A stretch of 64,000 nt of DNA from Flavonifractor porci (GTDB lineage Bacteria; Bacillota; Clostridia; Oscillospirales; Oscillospiraceae). The stretch covers positions 1-64,000 of the forward strand of contig NZ_JBBHLB010000006.1 of NCBI RefSeq assembly GCF_037572415.1, in the 5' to 3' direction. The notes under the pieces were generated by a model. The model was not told the DNA's origin. It saw only the letters and a program-made list of their open reading frames with translations, and did not search any database. Position 1 is the first letter of the stretch, and each line of letters begins with the position of its first letter. The position numbers and the translations under genes are program-made. Positions 8,189 through 16,852 of this stretch are shown here, piece by piece.

Positions 8189-9622
8189 TTACACAGGCTC
8201 GGCCACCACTTCAGCCTTGATGAGGTTGGTGGTACCGGACTTGCCCAGAGGCACGCCGGCGGTGATGACCACGGTCTCACCGGGCTTCACGATGCCCTCC
8301 TTGCGGGCCACGTCCACAGCCATGGAGAACATCCGGTCGGTGGAATCCACCTCGCCGGAAAGCAGGGGCTTCACGCCCCAGGAGATGGCCAGCTGACGGC
8401 GGGTGGACTCATTCTGGCACAGAGCCAGGATGGGGCAGGCGGGACGGAAGCGGGAGATCACCCTGGCGGTGTAGCCGGACTTGGTGGCCGCCAGGATGGC
8501 GGTGGCATTCAGGTCCATAGCGGTCAGGCAGCAGGAGTGGGTGATGGCGTCGTTGATGCCGCCGATCTCAGGCAGCAGGTTGCGCTCACGGAAACGGCCC
8601 CAGTAGCGGATGGAGTTCTCGGCGGAGGTGACCACGTCCACCATGGTCTGAAGGGCGTCCACGGGGTACTTGCCGGAGGCAGTCTCGCCGGAGAGCATCA
8701 CGCAGGAAGTGCCGTCAAACACGGCGTTGGCCACGTCGGACACCTCGGCGCGGGTGGGCCGGGGATTGCGGATCATGGAGTCCAGCATCTGGGTGGCGGT
8801 GATAACGGGCTTGCCCTGCCGGATGGTGGCCTTGATCATTCTCTTCTGGAGGATGGGCACCTCGTGAGCGGGAATCTCCACGCCCAGGTCGCCGCGGGCC
8901 ACCATGACGCCGTCAGCGGCCTCAATGATGGACTCCAGGTTGTCCACACCCTCACGGTTCTCGATCTTGGCAATGATACGGATATTCTCGCCGCCCTCGT
9001 GCTTACGCAGTTCGGTACGGATATCCTCCACGTCGCTGGCCTTGCGCACAAAGGAGGCGGCGATGAAGTCGAAGTCATTCTCGGCGGCAAACTTCAGGTC
9101 GTCCTTGTCCTTTTCGGTGAGGGAGGGGAGCATGATGCTCACATTGGGGATGTTGATGGACTTGTTATTGGACAGGGGGCCACCGTTCTCCACGGTGCAG
9201 TGGATGTTGTGACCTTCCACCTTCTCCACCAGCAGCTCGATCAGGCCGTCATCCACCAGGATGCGGCAGCCGGGGCCCACTTCTTCATGCAGATTCAGAT
9301 AAGTCACGGACACCTGCTTCTCGCTGCCCTCCACCTCGTCGGTGCTCAGGACAAACTCCTGACCCTTCTCCAGGGTCACAGGGCCGTTGGCAAAAGACTT
9401 GATTCGGATCTCAGGGCCCTTGGTGTCCAGGATGGTGGCCACAGGGCGGCCCAGGGTGTCCCGGACGGACTTCAGCATGGTCAGCCGGGCCAGCTGCTCG
9501 GCGTGGCTGCCGTGAGAGAAGTTGAAGCGGGCGGCGTCCATGCCGCTCAGAATCAGCTGGCGAATGGTTTCCTCGTTGTCCACAGCGGGACCCAGAGTGC
9601 AGATGATTTTTGTCTTTCTCAT
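8189..9622 (-). CDS. pyk: Pyruvate kinase
   Basis: A cytosolic protein of 477 residues that transfers phosphate from phosphoenolpyruvate to ADP. Visible landmarks are 'MRKTKIICTLGPA' at the start, 'ARFNFSHG' near 32, 'DTKGPEIR' near 66, the active-site block 'IIAKIENREGVDN' near 217 with the catalytic Lys, and 'VMVARGDLGVEI' near 240. The C-terminal allosteric domain is present, but the extra PEP-utilising-like domain seen in many clostridial and Bacillus enzymes is absent. TGGAGGT lies 6 bases before the ATG. It appears monocistronic. Confidence 0.97.
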   Translation of the reverse strand: MRKTKIICTLGPAVDNEETIRQLILSGMDAARFNFSHGSHAEQLARLTMLKSVRDTLGRPVATILDTKGPEIRIKSFANGPVTLEKGQEFVLSTDEVEGSEKQVSVTYLNLHEEVGPGCRILVDDGLIELLVEKVEGHNIHCTVENGGPLSNNKSINIPNVSIMLPSLTEKDKDDLKFAAENDFDFIAASFVRKASDVEDIRTELRKHEGGENIRIIAKIENREGVDNLESIIEAADGVMVARGDLGVEIPAHEVPILQKRMIKATIRQGKPVITATQMLDSMIRNPRPTRAEVSDVANAVFDGTSCVMLSGETASGKYPVDALQTMVDVVTSAENSIRYWGRFRERNLLPEIGGINDAITHSCCLTAMDLNATAILAATKSGYTARVISRFRPACPILALCQNESTRRQLAISWGVKPLLSGEVDSTDRMFSMAVDVARKEGIVKPGETVVITAGVPLGKSGTTNLIKAEVVAEPV

Positions 9623-9773
9623 TTCCTACCTCCATAGGTATGCAAATATGACTCTAAAAAAATCCGGGACTATCATACACCAATCTTTCCGTTTTGCATA
9701 GAGGTAATTTTCATTTTACCCAACTTTCGGAGTTTTTCATTAGAAATGTTTCCAGTTGATACGCGTTAAGCTC

Positions 9774-9813
9774 AAAAAAGACTGTCCCCCCACTCAGGAA
9801 CAGCCTTTTTTTC
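9774..9813 (-). terminator. Terminator after the MFS gene
   Basis: A minus-strand hairpin of about 9 bp (two G-T pairs) followed by TCTTTTTT. It lies between the MFS stop and the pyk promoter region. The remaining bases from 9,623 to 9,773 hold only the pyk leader. Confidence 0.7.
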
Positions 9814-9855
9814 CACTATTTTGTTGTTCGCTTGCCCTTTTAGCGGCGCCTAAAG

Positions 9856-11082
9856 CTATACTAGCCGGTTTCTTTTTCCGGAAAACAGTCGTAGGGCCGC
9901 CAAACAGAAGAGCACACCCAGACAGCCCGAGGCAATGCAGGCCGCCAGCATCAGATTGACGCCCCCCAGATCCAGGGTCCAGCCGGCCAGCACACCGCCC
10001 ATCATGCCGCCCAGACCGTTGGAGGCCACCATCATCACGGTCTGCCCCCGCACCCGGTCGGCGGCGGGCACCGACTCGTTGACGAAGTACACCGAGGCCG
10101 GAGTAAACAGACCGTAACCCAGCACCTGAATGGGCTGGACCGCCAGCACCCCCAGGCAGTTAAAGGTACCAAGCAGCAGCACACCTTTCAGGGTGCCGAA
10201 CATCATGCTCAGCATCAGCAGCTTTCCGCTGCCCAGCCGCCGCAGCAGTTTCTGAAAGAAGAAGGCGGTGGGCAGTTCGGAGGCTCCCATAAGGAAGAGG
10301 GCGATACCCAAATCAGAATCGGTGCCTCCCCGGCTGCTCACGATGTTCACCAGAAAGTTGGACAGGGGCATGATGCCGGTGAGGCCCAGGAATACTCCCA
10401 CCAGCATCAGGGTAAAGCAGGGATTGCTCCGCAGCAGGGACAGAGCGGACTGGGGCTTGGGACCCTCCTCTCCCGCCTGTCCCCCCTTGCCCCGGTAGGC
10501 CGGGTAGGTAAGTACCAGCAGGATCTCCACCATCACCAGGACCAGATGGGTCAGCAGGGTGCTCTCCATGCCCAGCCGGCCGGCCTGGAAGCCCAGTACC
10601 ACGCATACCACCGCGTAGGCCAGGGACCCCATACCCCGGCCCAGGCTGTAGCGGATGGGCATACCCTCGTTGATAAACTGCACCGCCATGGCATCCATCA
10701 GGGGATAGCAGGACACCTCCAGGCCGCCGATGACCACCCACACCAGGGTGGTCTCCCACAGGCCCATGCCGGGGGACAGCCAGTACCAGGCCCCCGCCGC
10801 CACCGAGATCAGCAGGGACAGGCCCACGATATACTTCAGAGGGATGCGGGGATGCCGGTCGGCAAAGCCCCCCAGCAGGGGCTGGAACAGGATGCCCGCC
10901 AGGCAGCGCACCGCCGTCATCAGACCCGCTTCGCTGTTGGAGAAGCCCCGCTGCAGCAGCAGGGCGGTCTGGTAGGCCACAATAGCGGCAAACATGGCCC
11001 AGAACCCCGCCTGCATGGCAATATAGTGATAGTCCAGCCGCCGCAGGGAGGGCCTGCGTTCACTCAGTTCCACTTGGTTCAC
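9856..11082 (-). CDS. MFS transporter (MFS_1-like family)
   Basis: An integral membrane carrier of 408 residues with about twelve hydrophobic segments and a charged central loop ('YRGKGGQAGEEGPKP', near 195-210). The pattern 'GFADRHPRIPLKY' between the second and third segments is the MFS loop 2-3 signature. The overall look is of the LacY/nucleoside-H+ symporter-like branch. The start is GTG at 11,082, overlapping the TGA of the upstream DHHW gene (GTGA), which indicates coupling. Being last in a probable glycan O-acylation operon, it might export a precursor or product, but its substrate cannot be told from sequence. Confidence 0.8.
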   Translation of the reverse strand: MNQVELSERRPSLRRLDYHYIAMQAGFWAMFAAIVAYQTALLLQRGFSNSEAGLMTAVRCLAGILFQPLLGGFADRHPRIPLKYIVGLSLLISVAAGAWYWLSPGMGLWETTLVWVVIGGLEVSCYPLMDAMAVQFINEGMPIRYSLGRGMGSLAYAVVCVVLGFQAGRLGMESTLLTHLVLVMVEILLVLTYPAYRGKGGQAGEEGPKPQSALSLLRSNPCFTLMLVGVFLGLTGIMPLSNFLVNIVSSRGGTDSDLGIALFLMGASELPTAFFFQKLLRRLGSGKLLMLSMMFGTLKGVLLLGTFNCLGVLAVQPIQVLGYGLFTPASVYFVNESVPAADRVRGQTVMMVASNGLGGMMGGVLAGWTLDLGGVNLMLAACIASGCLGVLFCLAALRLFSGKRNRLV

Positions 11083-12287
11083 TCCGTTCCTTCAAAGGCA
11101 AACATGGTCTCCAGCCCCGTGGAGCTGGCGGCATAGAGAGTCATCACCAGGTCAGGGTCCAGGTCCTCAATGGTGGCCAGCAGGTCGCCCTGGAATTGCC
11201 GCAGATCGATGGTGGTCAGTTCCGAGCAGGACAGGGCCAGGAAGGGGGCCAGGGCGCAGGAGAAGGACTCCCGCAGCAGCACGATCCTGGGCCCATTGGG
11301 GTTGTTGTGGTTGGTCATGGTAGCCACACCGTAGTCCCCGCCGGAGTAGTAGGTGTAGGGGTTGCCGTTGAACCAGTCTTTTTTCTCCACCCGCTCGGGG
11401 AAGCACACCGACTGGTTGAAGGGGCCGGTGCGCTCAAAGCCGCCGTCGGTGCTGGCATAGGTGAGATTGGTGTCAAATTTGGGGGTATAGATGGTAAAAT
11501 CGTCCACCCCGGCGTAGAGGGACCCCACCCGCTTGCCCTGGCTGCCCAGGAAAAAGTCATCCAGCACCGTGGTGGACCAGTTGGCGGGATCTGTAAGGCG
11601 GGAGGGGGTGACGAACCCGTACCTGTGGTCCAGCAGCTGGGCCAGATGCTGCCAGGCAAAGAAGGCGGCCTCCGGCTTCCAGTGGTGGTCGGTGTTGAAG
11701 AACCAGCCGGAATAGATGCCATTGCTCTCAAAGAGGGGCCGCAGGTCAAAATAGCTGATGCCCGACTGGTCCAGCTCCTCCAGGAAAGCGTCGGCGGTGG
11801 CGTTGCCGTTCTCCGCCATGCCTATGGGCAGCATATCCTGCCCCCGCTGGATCTTCTGGGGGGCCATCACAAAGAGATAGGGGATGTCCTGCTCCTCCAG
11901 CGTCTGGGCCAGTTCCACTGTGGCGGCGGCATTGGCCTCCACGCTTTCCGCAGGCTGGGCGGTGCTGTCCGGCTTGACGAAGTTCAGCGCCCCGGTGGAC
12001 AGCTTGACCACGGTGTTTTCATCCACCGCGTCCTCCACCATTCTGCGACCGGTCATGCGCTGGATGCCGCCATAGAGCTGGATAAACAGATGGTCCCGGT
12101 CCAGATCCTGGTTGACGGCGGTCTCCGCCCGGGCCAGGAAGGCGGTCACATCCTTGTCCCTGGCAAAGGTCTTGAGCAGGGCCTCAAAGCTGCCCTCCCG
12201 CCCCAAAAAGGAGGTGAGCAGCAGCACGAAGCCTCCCGCCATCAGCAGCAGGAACAGGCAGGCGGTTATGGTATTGCGTCGTTTCAT
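11079..12287 (-). CDS. DHHW-family (AlgX/AlgJ-like) protein, probable glycan O-acetylation factor
   Basis: A protein of 402 residues with an N-terminal signal anchor (residues 7-27) and an extracytoplasmic SGNH-hydrolase-like body. The diagnostic 'NTDHHWKPEAAF' lies near residue 200. Members of this family work with an MBOAT acyltransferase to put acetyl groups on extracellular polysaccharides. 'RIVLLRESFSCALAPF' near 350 would carry the SGNH Ser-equivalent strand. The MBOAT gene ends 14 bases upstream and the MFS gene overlaps downstream, so all three probably act together. The acceptor glycan is unknown. Confidence 0.85.
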   Translation of the reverse strand: MKRRNTITACLFLLLMAGGFVLLLTSFLGREGSFEALLKTFARDKDVTAFLARAETAVNQDLDRDHLFIQLYGGIQRMTGRRMVEDAVDENTVVKLSTGALNFVKPDSTAQPAESVEANAAATVELAQTLEEQDIPYLFVMAPQKIQRGQDMLPIGMAENGNATADAFLEELDQSGISYFDLRPLFESNGIYSGWFFNTDHHWKPEAAFFAWQHLAQLLDHRYGFVTPSRLTDPANWSTTVLDDFFLGSQGKRVGSLYAGVDDFTIYTPKFDTNLTYASTDGGFERTGPFNQSVCFPERVEKKDWFNGNPYTYYSGGDYGVATMTNHNNPNGPRIVLLRESFSCALAPFLALSCSELTTIDLRQFQGDLLATIEDLDPDLVMTLYAASSTGLETMFAFEGTE

Positions 12288-12301
12288 TGGGCCGCTCCTT
12301 G

Positions 12302-13708
12302 TCAGAAGTTGAAGTAGATAAAGGGATTATAGGTACCCTTGATGATAAAGCTGGCCGACACCAGGAACACCCCGGCAATGAGCAGGGCGTAGCCAAGATC
12401 CAGCACCACGCAGTTGCGCTTGCCGGCCCAGTCCCGCAGCTTGGGGGCCACAGGCGCCGCAAAAACCACGGCGGCCAGCAGAGGCAGCCAGCATTCGGTG
12501 AGATAGAGCACCGTCAGCCCGTCCCCCAGTCCGGCGCCGAAGCCGAACAGGGCCTGGAAATACTGCAGGGCAGCGCCGATGCTCTCCGACCGGAAGAACA
12601 CACAGGTAAGCATGAAAACCAGCACAGGGTAGAGCCACCGGAAGAACCTGGGCCAGCCCCGGCCCAGGCCGCCGTATTTCTCCAGCATGAGCAGGGCAAA
12701 GTTGATCATGCCCCAGGCCAGATAGGTCCAGTTGGCTCCGTGCCAGATGCCAGTACACAGCCACACCATAAAGATATTGCGGATCAGCTTGGCCTTGCTG
12801 TCCACCCGGCTGCCTCCCAGGGGGATATACACATAGTCCCGGAACCAGGTGGCCAGGGAGATGTGCCACCGCCGCCACAGGTCGGCCAGGGAGTTGGCCA
12901 CAAAGGGATAGTTAAAGTTCTCCAGGAAGTGGAACCCAAACATCCGGCCCAGGCCGATGGCCATGTCGGAATAGCCGGAGAAGTCGTTATACAGCTGGAG
13001 GATGTAGGCCACCGCTCCCAGCCAGGCAAAGGAGGTGGTGAGCCCGTCTCCCGCCATACCGTAGGCCCGGTCGGCAATGATGGCCAGCTGGTTGGACAGC
13101 AGCACCTTCTTGCCCAGGCCCACCACAAACCGGGCGCAGCCGGCGGAGAAGTCCTCCCAGCTCTCCTTCCGGTTGTCGATCTGGTCGGCCACCGTCTCAT
13201 ATTTGACGATGGGGCCGGCGATGAGCTGGGGGAAGAAGGAGATGTACAGTCCCACCTTCAGCGGGGAGCGCTGCACCTTTCCCCGGTCCCGATGGACGTC
13301 CAGCACATAGCTGAGGGCCTGGAAAGTGAAGAAGGAAATGCCGATGGGCAGCTCGATCACCGGGATCACAAAGCTGGCCCCCAGGCCATCCAGAATACTC
13401 AGCGTAAACATCAGGTATTTAAATACAAACAGAATACCCAAATTGACCAGCAGGGCCAATAAAATGGGGGCCCGGCAGGACCTGTCCCGCCGCTTGTTGC
13501 GGTCCACCCACAGGCCGAAGCCGTAGTTGACCACAATGGAGCCCATCATCACCAGCACGAACCAGGGCTCGCCCCAGGCGTAAAAGCCCAGGGAGGCCAG
13601 CAGCAGGAACACGTTCTGCCCCTGCCGGAACTTCCGCAGGGGCACATAGTAGATGATGAGCACCAGGGGCAGGAAGAGGAAGAGAAATACGGAACTGGAA
13701 AAGAGCAC
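12302..13708 (-). CDS. MBOAT family O-acyltransferase (AlgI/DltB-like)
   Basis: A polytopic membrane protein of 468 residues. The family's active-site His is in 'CTGIWHGANWTYLAWG' near residue 315, and the upstream 'YNDFSGYSDMAIG' and 'NFNYPFVANSLADLWRRWHISLATWFRDYVYIPLGG' blocks are hallmark AlgI/MBOAT sequences. It should move an acyl group across the membrane onto an extracellular sugar polymer, with the DHHW partner encoded next. The start is GTG at 13,708, with AGGAGG 8 bases upstream. The preceding acyltransferase gene stops 13 bases away. Confidence 0.93.
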   Translation of the reverse strand: MLFSSSVFLFLFLPLVLIIYYVPLRKFRQGQNVFLLLASLGFYAWGEPWFVLVMMGSIVVNYGFGLWVDRNKRRDRSCRAPILLALLVNLGILFVFKYLMFTLSILDGLGASFVIPVIELPIGISFFTFQALSYVLDVHRDRGKVQRSPLKVGLYISFFPQLIAGPIVKYETVADQIDNRKESWEDFSAGCARFVVGLGKKVLLSNQLAIIADRAYGMAGDGLTTSFAWLGAVAYILQLYNDFSGYSDMAIGLGRMFGFHFLENFNYPFVANSLADLWRRWHISLATWFRDYVYIPLGGSRVDSKAKLIRNIFMVWLCTGIWHGANWTYLAWGMINFALLMLEKYGGLGRGWPRFFRWLYPVLVFMLTCVFFRSESIGAALQYFQALFGFGAGLGDGLTVLYLTECWLPLLAAVVFAAPVAPKLRDWAGKRNCVVLDLGYALLIAGVFLVSASFIIKGTYNPFIYFNF

Positions 13709-13721
13709 TCAGTTGCCTCCT

Positions 13722-14786
13722 TTAAGTCAGGTAGCGCCCCACCAGGGGGATCTTGGAGATGAGCCAGGCCACGGCAAAGGAACACAGGAACACCGCCGCC
13801 GTCAGGACGGGCACCGCCAGCACCGGCGGAATGGAGAGCACGGTGATGTGCAGCCGGTCCAGCAGGATGAGGAAAAAGACGTGGACCAGGTACACTCCAA
13901 AGGACACCTGGGCCACCGAGCTCATCCGCTGGCGGCGGGAGCGCTCCTCGCTGACTCCCAGCACATACCGGAAGAACACAAAGACCGCCACGCTCATCAG
14001 GGCGATATTGGGGCTGTCATAGTTGTAGAGGGTCTGGGCAAAGACGCCCCGCTGCTGGGACAGCCAGGCGGTGCCCCCCACAGTGACCACCGCCCCAAGG
14101 ATGCCCAGGATATAGATGAGATACTCCGCCGCCCGGTTGAGGGTGTAGGTTTTCAGATAATAGCCCAGCACATAGTAGCCCACATAGCCCAGCACCAGGT
14201 GGAGGTTCAGGTTGTTGACCCACAGGCTCACCGCTTCATGGGGCCACAGCCGCAGCAGGGTGGGCAGCAGGTTGGCAAACACGAAGCAAAGCAGGAAGAA
14301 CCAGTGGAAGTCCGCCCGGCTGGCCCCCCGCACAAAGGCGCGGAGAATGGGGGTGATGAGGTACAGGCCCACGATCATATACAAAAACCACAGGTGGAAG
14401 TGGGTCTTACCCTGAAGCACCTGCCACAGGGCCGCCTTGACGCTGGCCCAGCTCAGCCCCGCCGCCGACACCTGGGTCACCAGGGCATAGGCCGTCCCCC
14501 ACACCACCAGGGCCACCAGCATCCGCAGGATGTGGCCGAAAAACAGCTTGGATGGGGAGAGGCTGTGCTTGGGGTCCAGCAGGAACATTCCGGACAGCAT
14601 GATAAAGACGGGCACACACCAGTGGGTCAGCCCGTCGTAGGCGTTGAGCACATGAAATTCCGCCGAACCCACCGGCACGTTGCCCAGCTGAGAGCCGGCC
14701 AGATGGACCACAATGACCGCCAGCATGGCCACAGCCCGCAGCAGGTCGGCATAGGCCAGGCGGCCTCCCGTCACTGTCTTGCTCAT
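13722..14786 (-). CDS. Acyltransferase-3 family membrane protein (OafA-like)
   Basis: A protein of 354 residues with about ten membrane segments. 'GGRLAYADLLRAVAMLAVIVVHLAG' (residues 7-31) is the opening of acyltransferase-3 (PF01757) enzymes, with the expected 'D..R..A...V...H' pattern. Such proteins O-acetylate cell-surface sugars using cytoplasmic acyl-CoA. The start at 14,786 is preferred because homology begins there and the longer frame runs through the upstream VOC gene. The VOC gene stops 4 bases upstream and the MBOAT gene starts 13 bases downstream. Two different acyltransferase types in one operon suggest more than one modification, or a two-step transfer. Confidence 0.85.
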   Translation of the reverse strand: MSKTVTGGRLAYADLLRAVAMLAVIVVHLAGSQLGNVPVGSAEFHVLNAYDGLTHWCVPVFIMLSGMFLLDPKHSLSPSKLFFGHILRMLVALVVWGTAYALVTQVSAAGLSWASVKAALWQVLQGKTHFHLWFLYMIVGLYLITPILRAFVRGASRADFHWFFLLCFVFANLLPTLLRLWPHEAVSLWVNNLNLHLVLGYVGYYVLGYYLKTYTLNRAAEYLIYILGILGAVVTVGGTAWLSQQRGVFAQTLYNYDSPNIALMSVAVFVFFRYVLGVSEERSRRQRMSSVAQVSFGVYLVHVFFLILLDRLHITVLSIPPVLAVPVLTAAVFLCSFAVAWLISKIPLVGRYLT

Positions 14787-14790
14787 GTCC

Positions 14791-15159
14791 TTATTCCTTC
14801 CCAGGAACGATCTCGATCCAGTAGCCGTCGGGATCTTCAATGAAATAGATGCCCATGGCAGGATTTTCAAAGCACACGCAGCCCATGGCGCGGTGGCGCT
14901 CCAGCAGCTCGTCAAAGCGGTCGGTGACAAAGGCCAGGTGGAACTCCTGCTCCCCCAGATCGTAGGGCTCTCTCCGGTCCCGCAGCCAGGTCAGCTCCAG
15001 CCGGAAGCCGGTCTCCCCGTCCCCCAGGTAGACCAGCTTGAAGGAGCCGTCCTCGGCGTTCTTTTCCGCCACCGGCGCCAGCCCCAGAGCTTCACGGTAA
15101 AAATCCAGGGACCGATTCAGGTCCAGAACATTGAAATTGAAATGATCAAATCGCAGCAT
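14791..15159 (-). CDS. VOC-superfamily (glyoxalase I-like) protein
   Basis: A protein of 122 residues with the paired beta-alpha-beta-beta-beta modules of the vicinal oxygen chelate fold. It opens 'LRFDHFNFNVLDLNRSLDFYREALGL' (metal His near residue 5) and closes 'MGIYFIEDPDGYWIEIVPGK', with the Glu that usually completes the metal site. It resembles lactoylglutathione lyase and related enzymes, but the substrate is unknown. The ATG at 15,159 is chosen because GGAG lies 9 bases upstream. It sits between the ClC and acyltransferase genes and may be co-transcribed with them. Confidence 0.8.
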   Translation of the reverse strand: MLRFDHFNFNVLDLNRSLDFYREALGLAPVAEKNAEDGSFKLVYLGDGETGFRLELTWLRDRREPYDLGEQEFHLAFVTDRFDELLERHRAMGCVCFENPAMGIYFIEDPDGYWIEIVPGKE

Positions 15160-15189
15160 ATGGGTTCTCCTTTGCATGGGTCCTCGGAC

Positions 15190-16494
15190 TCAGTGGTCCT
15201 GGTTGGCTTTCTTGTCGATGAATTCGGGCCGCAGTTTACTATAAACGATTTTTTGCTCGCTGTACAGCCCATAATAGCCGGACAGCATATAGGACACCGC
15301 CAGACACACGGCAAACAGGCACAGGCTCTGACCGGTAAACATCCCCAGGCTGTCCCCGGCGAAGAGCTCCAGAGAGAGCAGCAGAGAGGTGATGGGGCAG
15401 TTGGTGACGCCGCAGAACACGCACACCATGCCCAGTCCCGCCCCGAAGGAGGGGTGGAGCCCCAGGAAGGGGGCCACGGTGCAGCCAAAGGTGGCCCCGG
15501 TGAAGAACACCGGCACGATCTCGCCGCCCTTAAATCCCGCCCCCAGGGTGATGGTGGTAAAGAGCATTTTAAAGAAGAAGGCCTCCGGCCGGGCGTTTCC
15601 GCCGATGGCGGCGTGGATGATAGCCTCTCCCGCCCCGTTGTAGTCATAAGTACCAGGGTTCCAGATCCAGATCACATAGGTGAGGCCGATGACCAGGCCG
15701 CCCCCCACCGCCGAGCGCACCAGATGATTGGGCAGGAATTTGTCGTACAGCTTGGGGGCGGCGTGCATCAGCCGGCAGAAGAAAATGGACAGCAGGGCAA
15801 AGAGAATGCCCATTCCAATGACCTGCAGCAGGGTGACGGCGCTTAAGTTTGGGATGCCCTCCAAAACAAAGGCGGTGGGGGGTACGCTGAAATGCTGGGC
15901 GATCCACAGGCCAATGACGGAGGAGAGAATACAGGGCACGATGGCGGCATAGTAGAGCACGCCCACGCTGGTGACCTCCATGGCAAACATGGCGGCGGTG
16001 AGCGGGGTGCCGAAGAGGGCGGAGAAGGCCGCCGACATTCCGCACATGGTGATGATGCGGCTGTCCTTATCGTCCAGGCGCATCCACCGACCCACCTTGG
16101 AGGAGATGGAGCCTCCTATCTGTAGGATGGCTCCCTCCCGACCGGAGGAACCTCCCACCAGGTGGGTGATCATGGTAGACACAAAGACCAAGGGGGCGGT
16201 ACGCAGCCGGAGAGGCTGGTTTTCACGCACCGCCGCCAGCACGAAGTTGGTGCCCCGGTCCCCCTCCATACCGCACACCCGGTAGAGCAGTACAATGGCC
16301 AGACCGCCCAATGGCAGCAGCCAGATCACCCAGGGATTTGTATGGCGCAGGTCTGTGACCGCGGAAAAGGCATAGTAAAAGGCGGTGGCCACCCCGCCGC
16401 ACAGCAGGCCGCTGACCCCCGCGAAGATCAGCCATTTGACAAATGCGGCCGGATGTTCCAGCCAGGCCGGTATCTTCTTTGTCTCTATCTCCAT
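15190..16494 (-). CDS. ClC-family anion channel/antiporter
   Basis: An integral membrane protein of 434 residues. The core ClC selectivity signature 'GGSSGREGAILQIGG' lies near residue 118 and includes the gating Glu. The C-terminal half has 'GFKGGEIVPVFFTGATFG', with the pattern of the second signature. No C-terminal CBS domains are present, which is usual for bacterial members. It might belong to the fluoride-exporting subgroup, but the residues visible do not settle that. The start at 16,494 is preferred over an ATG at 16,575, because TATAAT at 16,588-16,583 would place transcription initiation at that upstream codon. A 30-base gap leads to the VOC gene. Confidence 0.85.
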   Translation of the reverse strand: MEIETKKIPAWLEHPAAFVKWLIFAGVSGLLCGGVATAFYYAFSAVTDLRHTNPWVIWLLPLGGLAIVLLYRVCGMEGDRGTNFVLAAVRENQPLRLRTAPLVFVSTMITHLVGGSSGREGAILQIGGSISSKVGRWMRLDDKDSRIITMCGMSAAFSALFGTPLTAAMFAMEVTSVGVLYYAAIVPCILSSVIGLWIAQHFSVPPTAFVLEGIPNLSAVTLLQVIGMGILFALLSIFFCRLMHAAPKLYDKFLPNHLVRSAVGGGLVIGLTYVIWIWNPGTYDYNGAGEAIIHAAIGGNARPEAFFFKMLFTTITLGAGFKGGEIVPVFFTGATFGCTVAPFLGLHPSFGAGLGMVCVFCGVTNCPITSLLLSLELFAGDSLGMFTGQSLCLFAVCLAVSYMLSGYYGLYSEQKIVYSKLRPEFIDKKANQDH

Positions 16495-16582
16495 CTTTTT
16501 CACGCTCCATCGGTCCCCGGCACGGGGACCGTTACTCTCCTGCGGCTGCGAATATCCCTCCGCACAGTACGACATACACGGG

Positions 16583-16588
16583 TATTAT
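16583..16588 (-). promoter_or_regulatory. -10 box of the ClC operon promoter
   Basis: A perfect minus-strand TATAAT with no good -35. The leader downstream carries a 7-bp GC hairpin (16,513-16,531). Confidence 0.45.
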
Positions 16589-16755
16589 ACCATGGCTGCA
16601 AACCGCTTCGGCTTGCGCGCCGCAGAGCGGCGAAAACCGGCACAGCCGGTTTCGGCCATGGTGTAACAAGCGCAGTGCGCGGCGTTTCGCCGCGCCCAGC
16701 CGCCTGAAAGGCGGCCCCAAACAGCCCAGCTGTTTGGGCTGCGGTTATTATAACA
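16586..16755. repeat. Palindrome-rich intergenic block
   Basis: At least five short stems lie head to tail. An outer pair ACCATGGC/GCCATGGT (about 16,589-16,662) encloses a stem around 16,631-16,653. After it come an 8-bp stem (16,677-16,695), a 6-bp GCCGCC/GGCGGC stem (16,699-16,715) and a 9-bp stem (16,717-16,739), followed by GGTTATTATAAC. No coding frame is convincing. Confidence 0.5.
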
Positions 16756-16805
16756 TGGATACCAACTTTTTTCCCTATTCTTATAGATTTTTTCCACGGC
16801 TGTGC

Positions 16806-16811
16806 TATACT
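16806..16811 (+). promoter_or_regulatory. -10 box for the CNNM/CorC gene
   Basis: TATACT lies 41 bases before the TTG start, with only a weak -35. An in-frame GTG at 16,802 overlaps it and so is unlikely to be the start. Confidence 0.45.
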
Positions 16812-16852
16812 GGATCAAAAAGACACATCCAAACCGTCAAGGAGGAATCACC

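Noticed and set aside
16494..16588. Possible fluoride riboswitch ahead of the ClC gene
   Set aside because: The leader has a GC hairpin and a CGATGG word, but the GG-GATGG...CC hairpin and pseudoknot order of the crcB motif could not be aligned.
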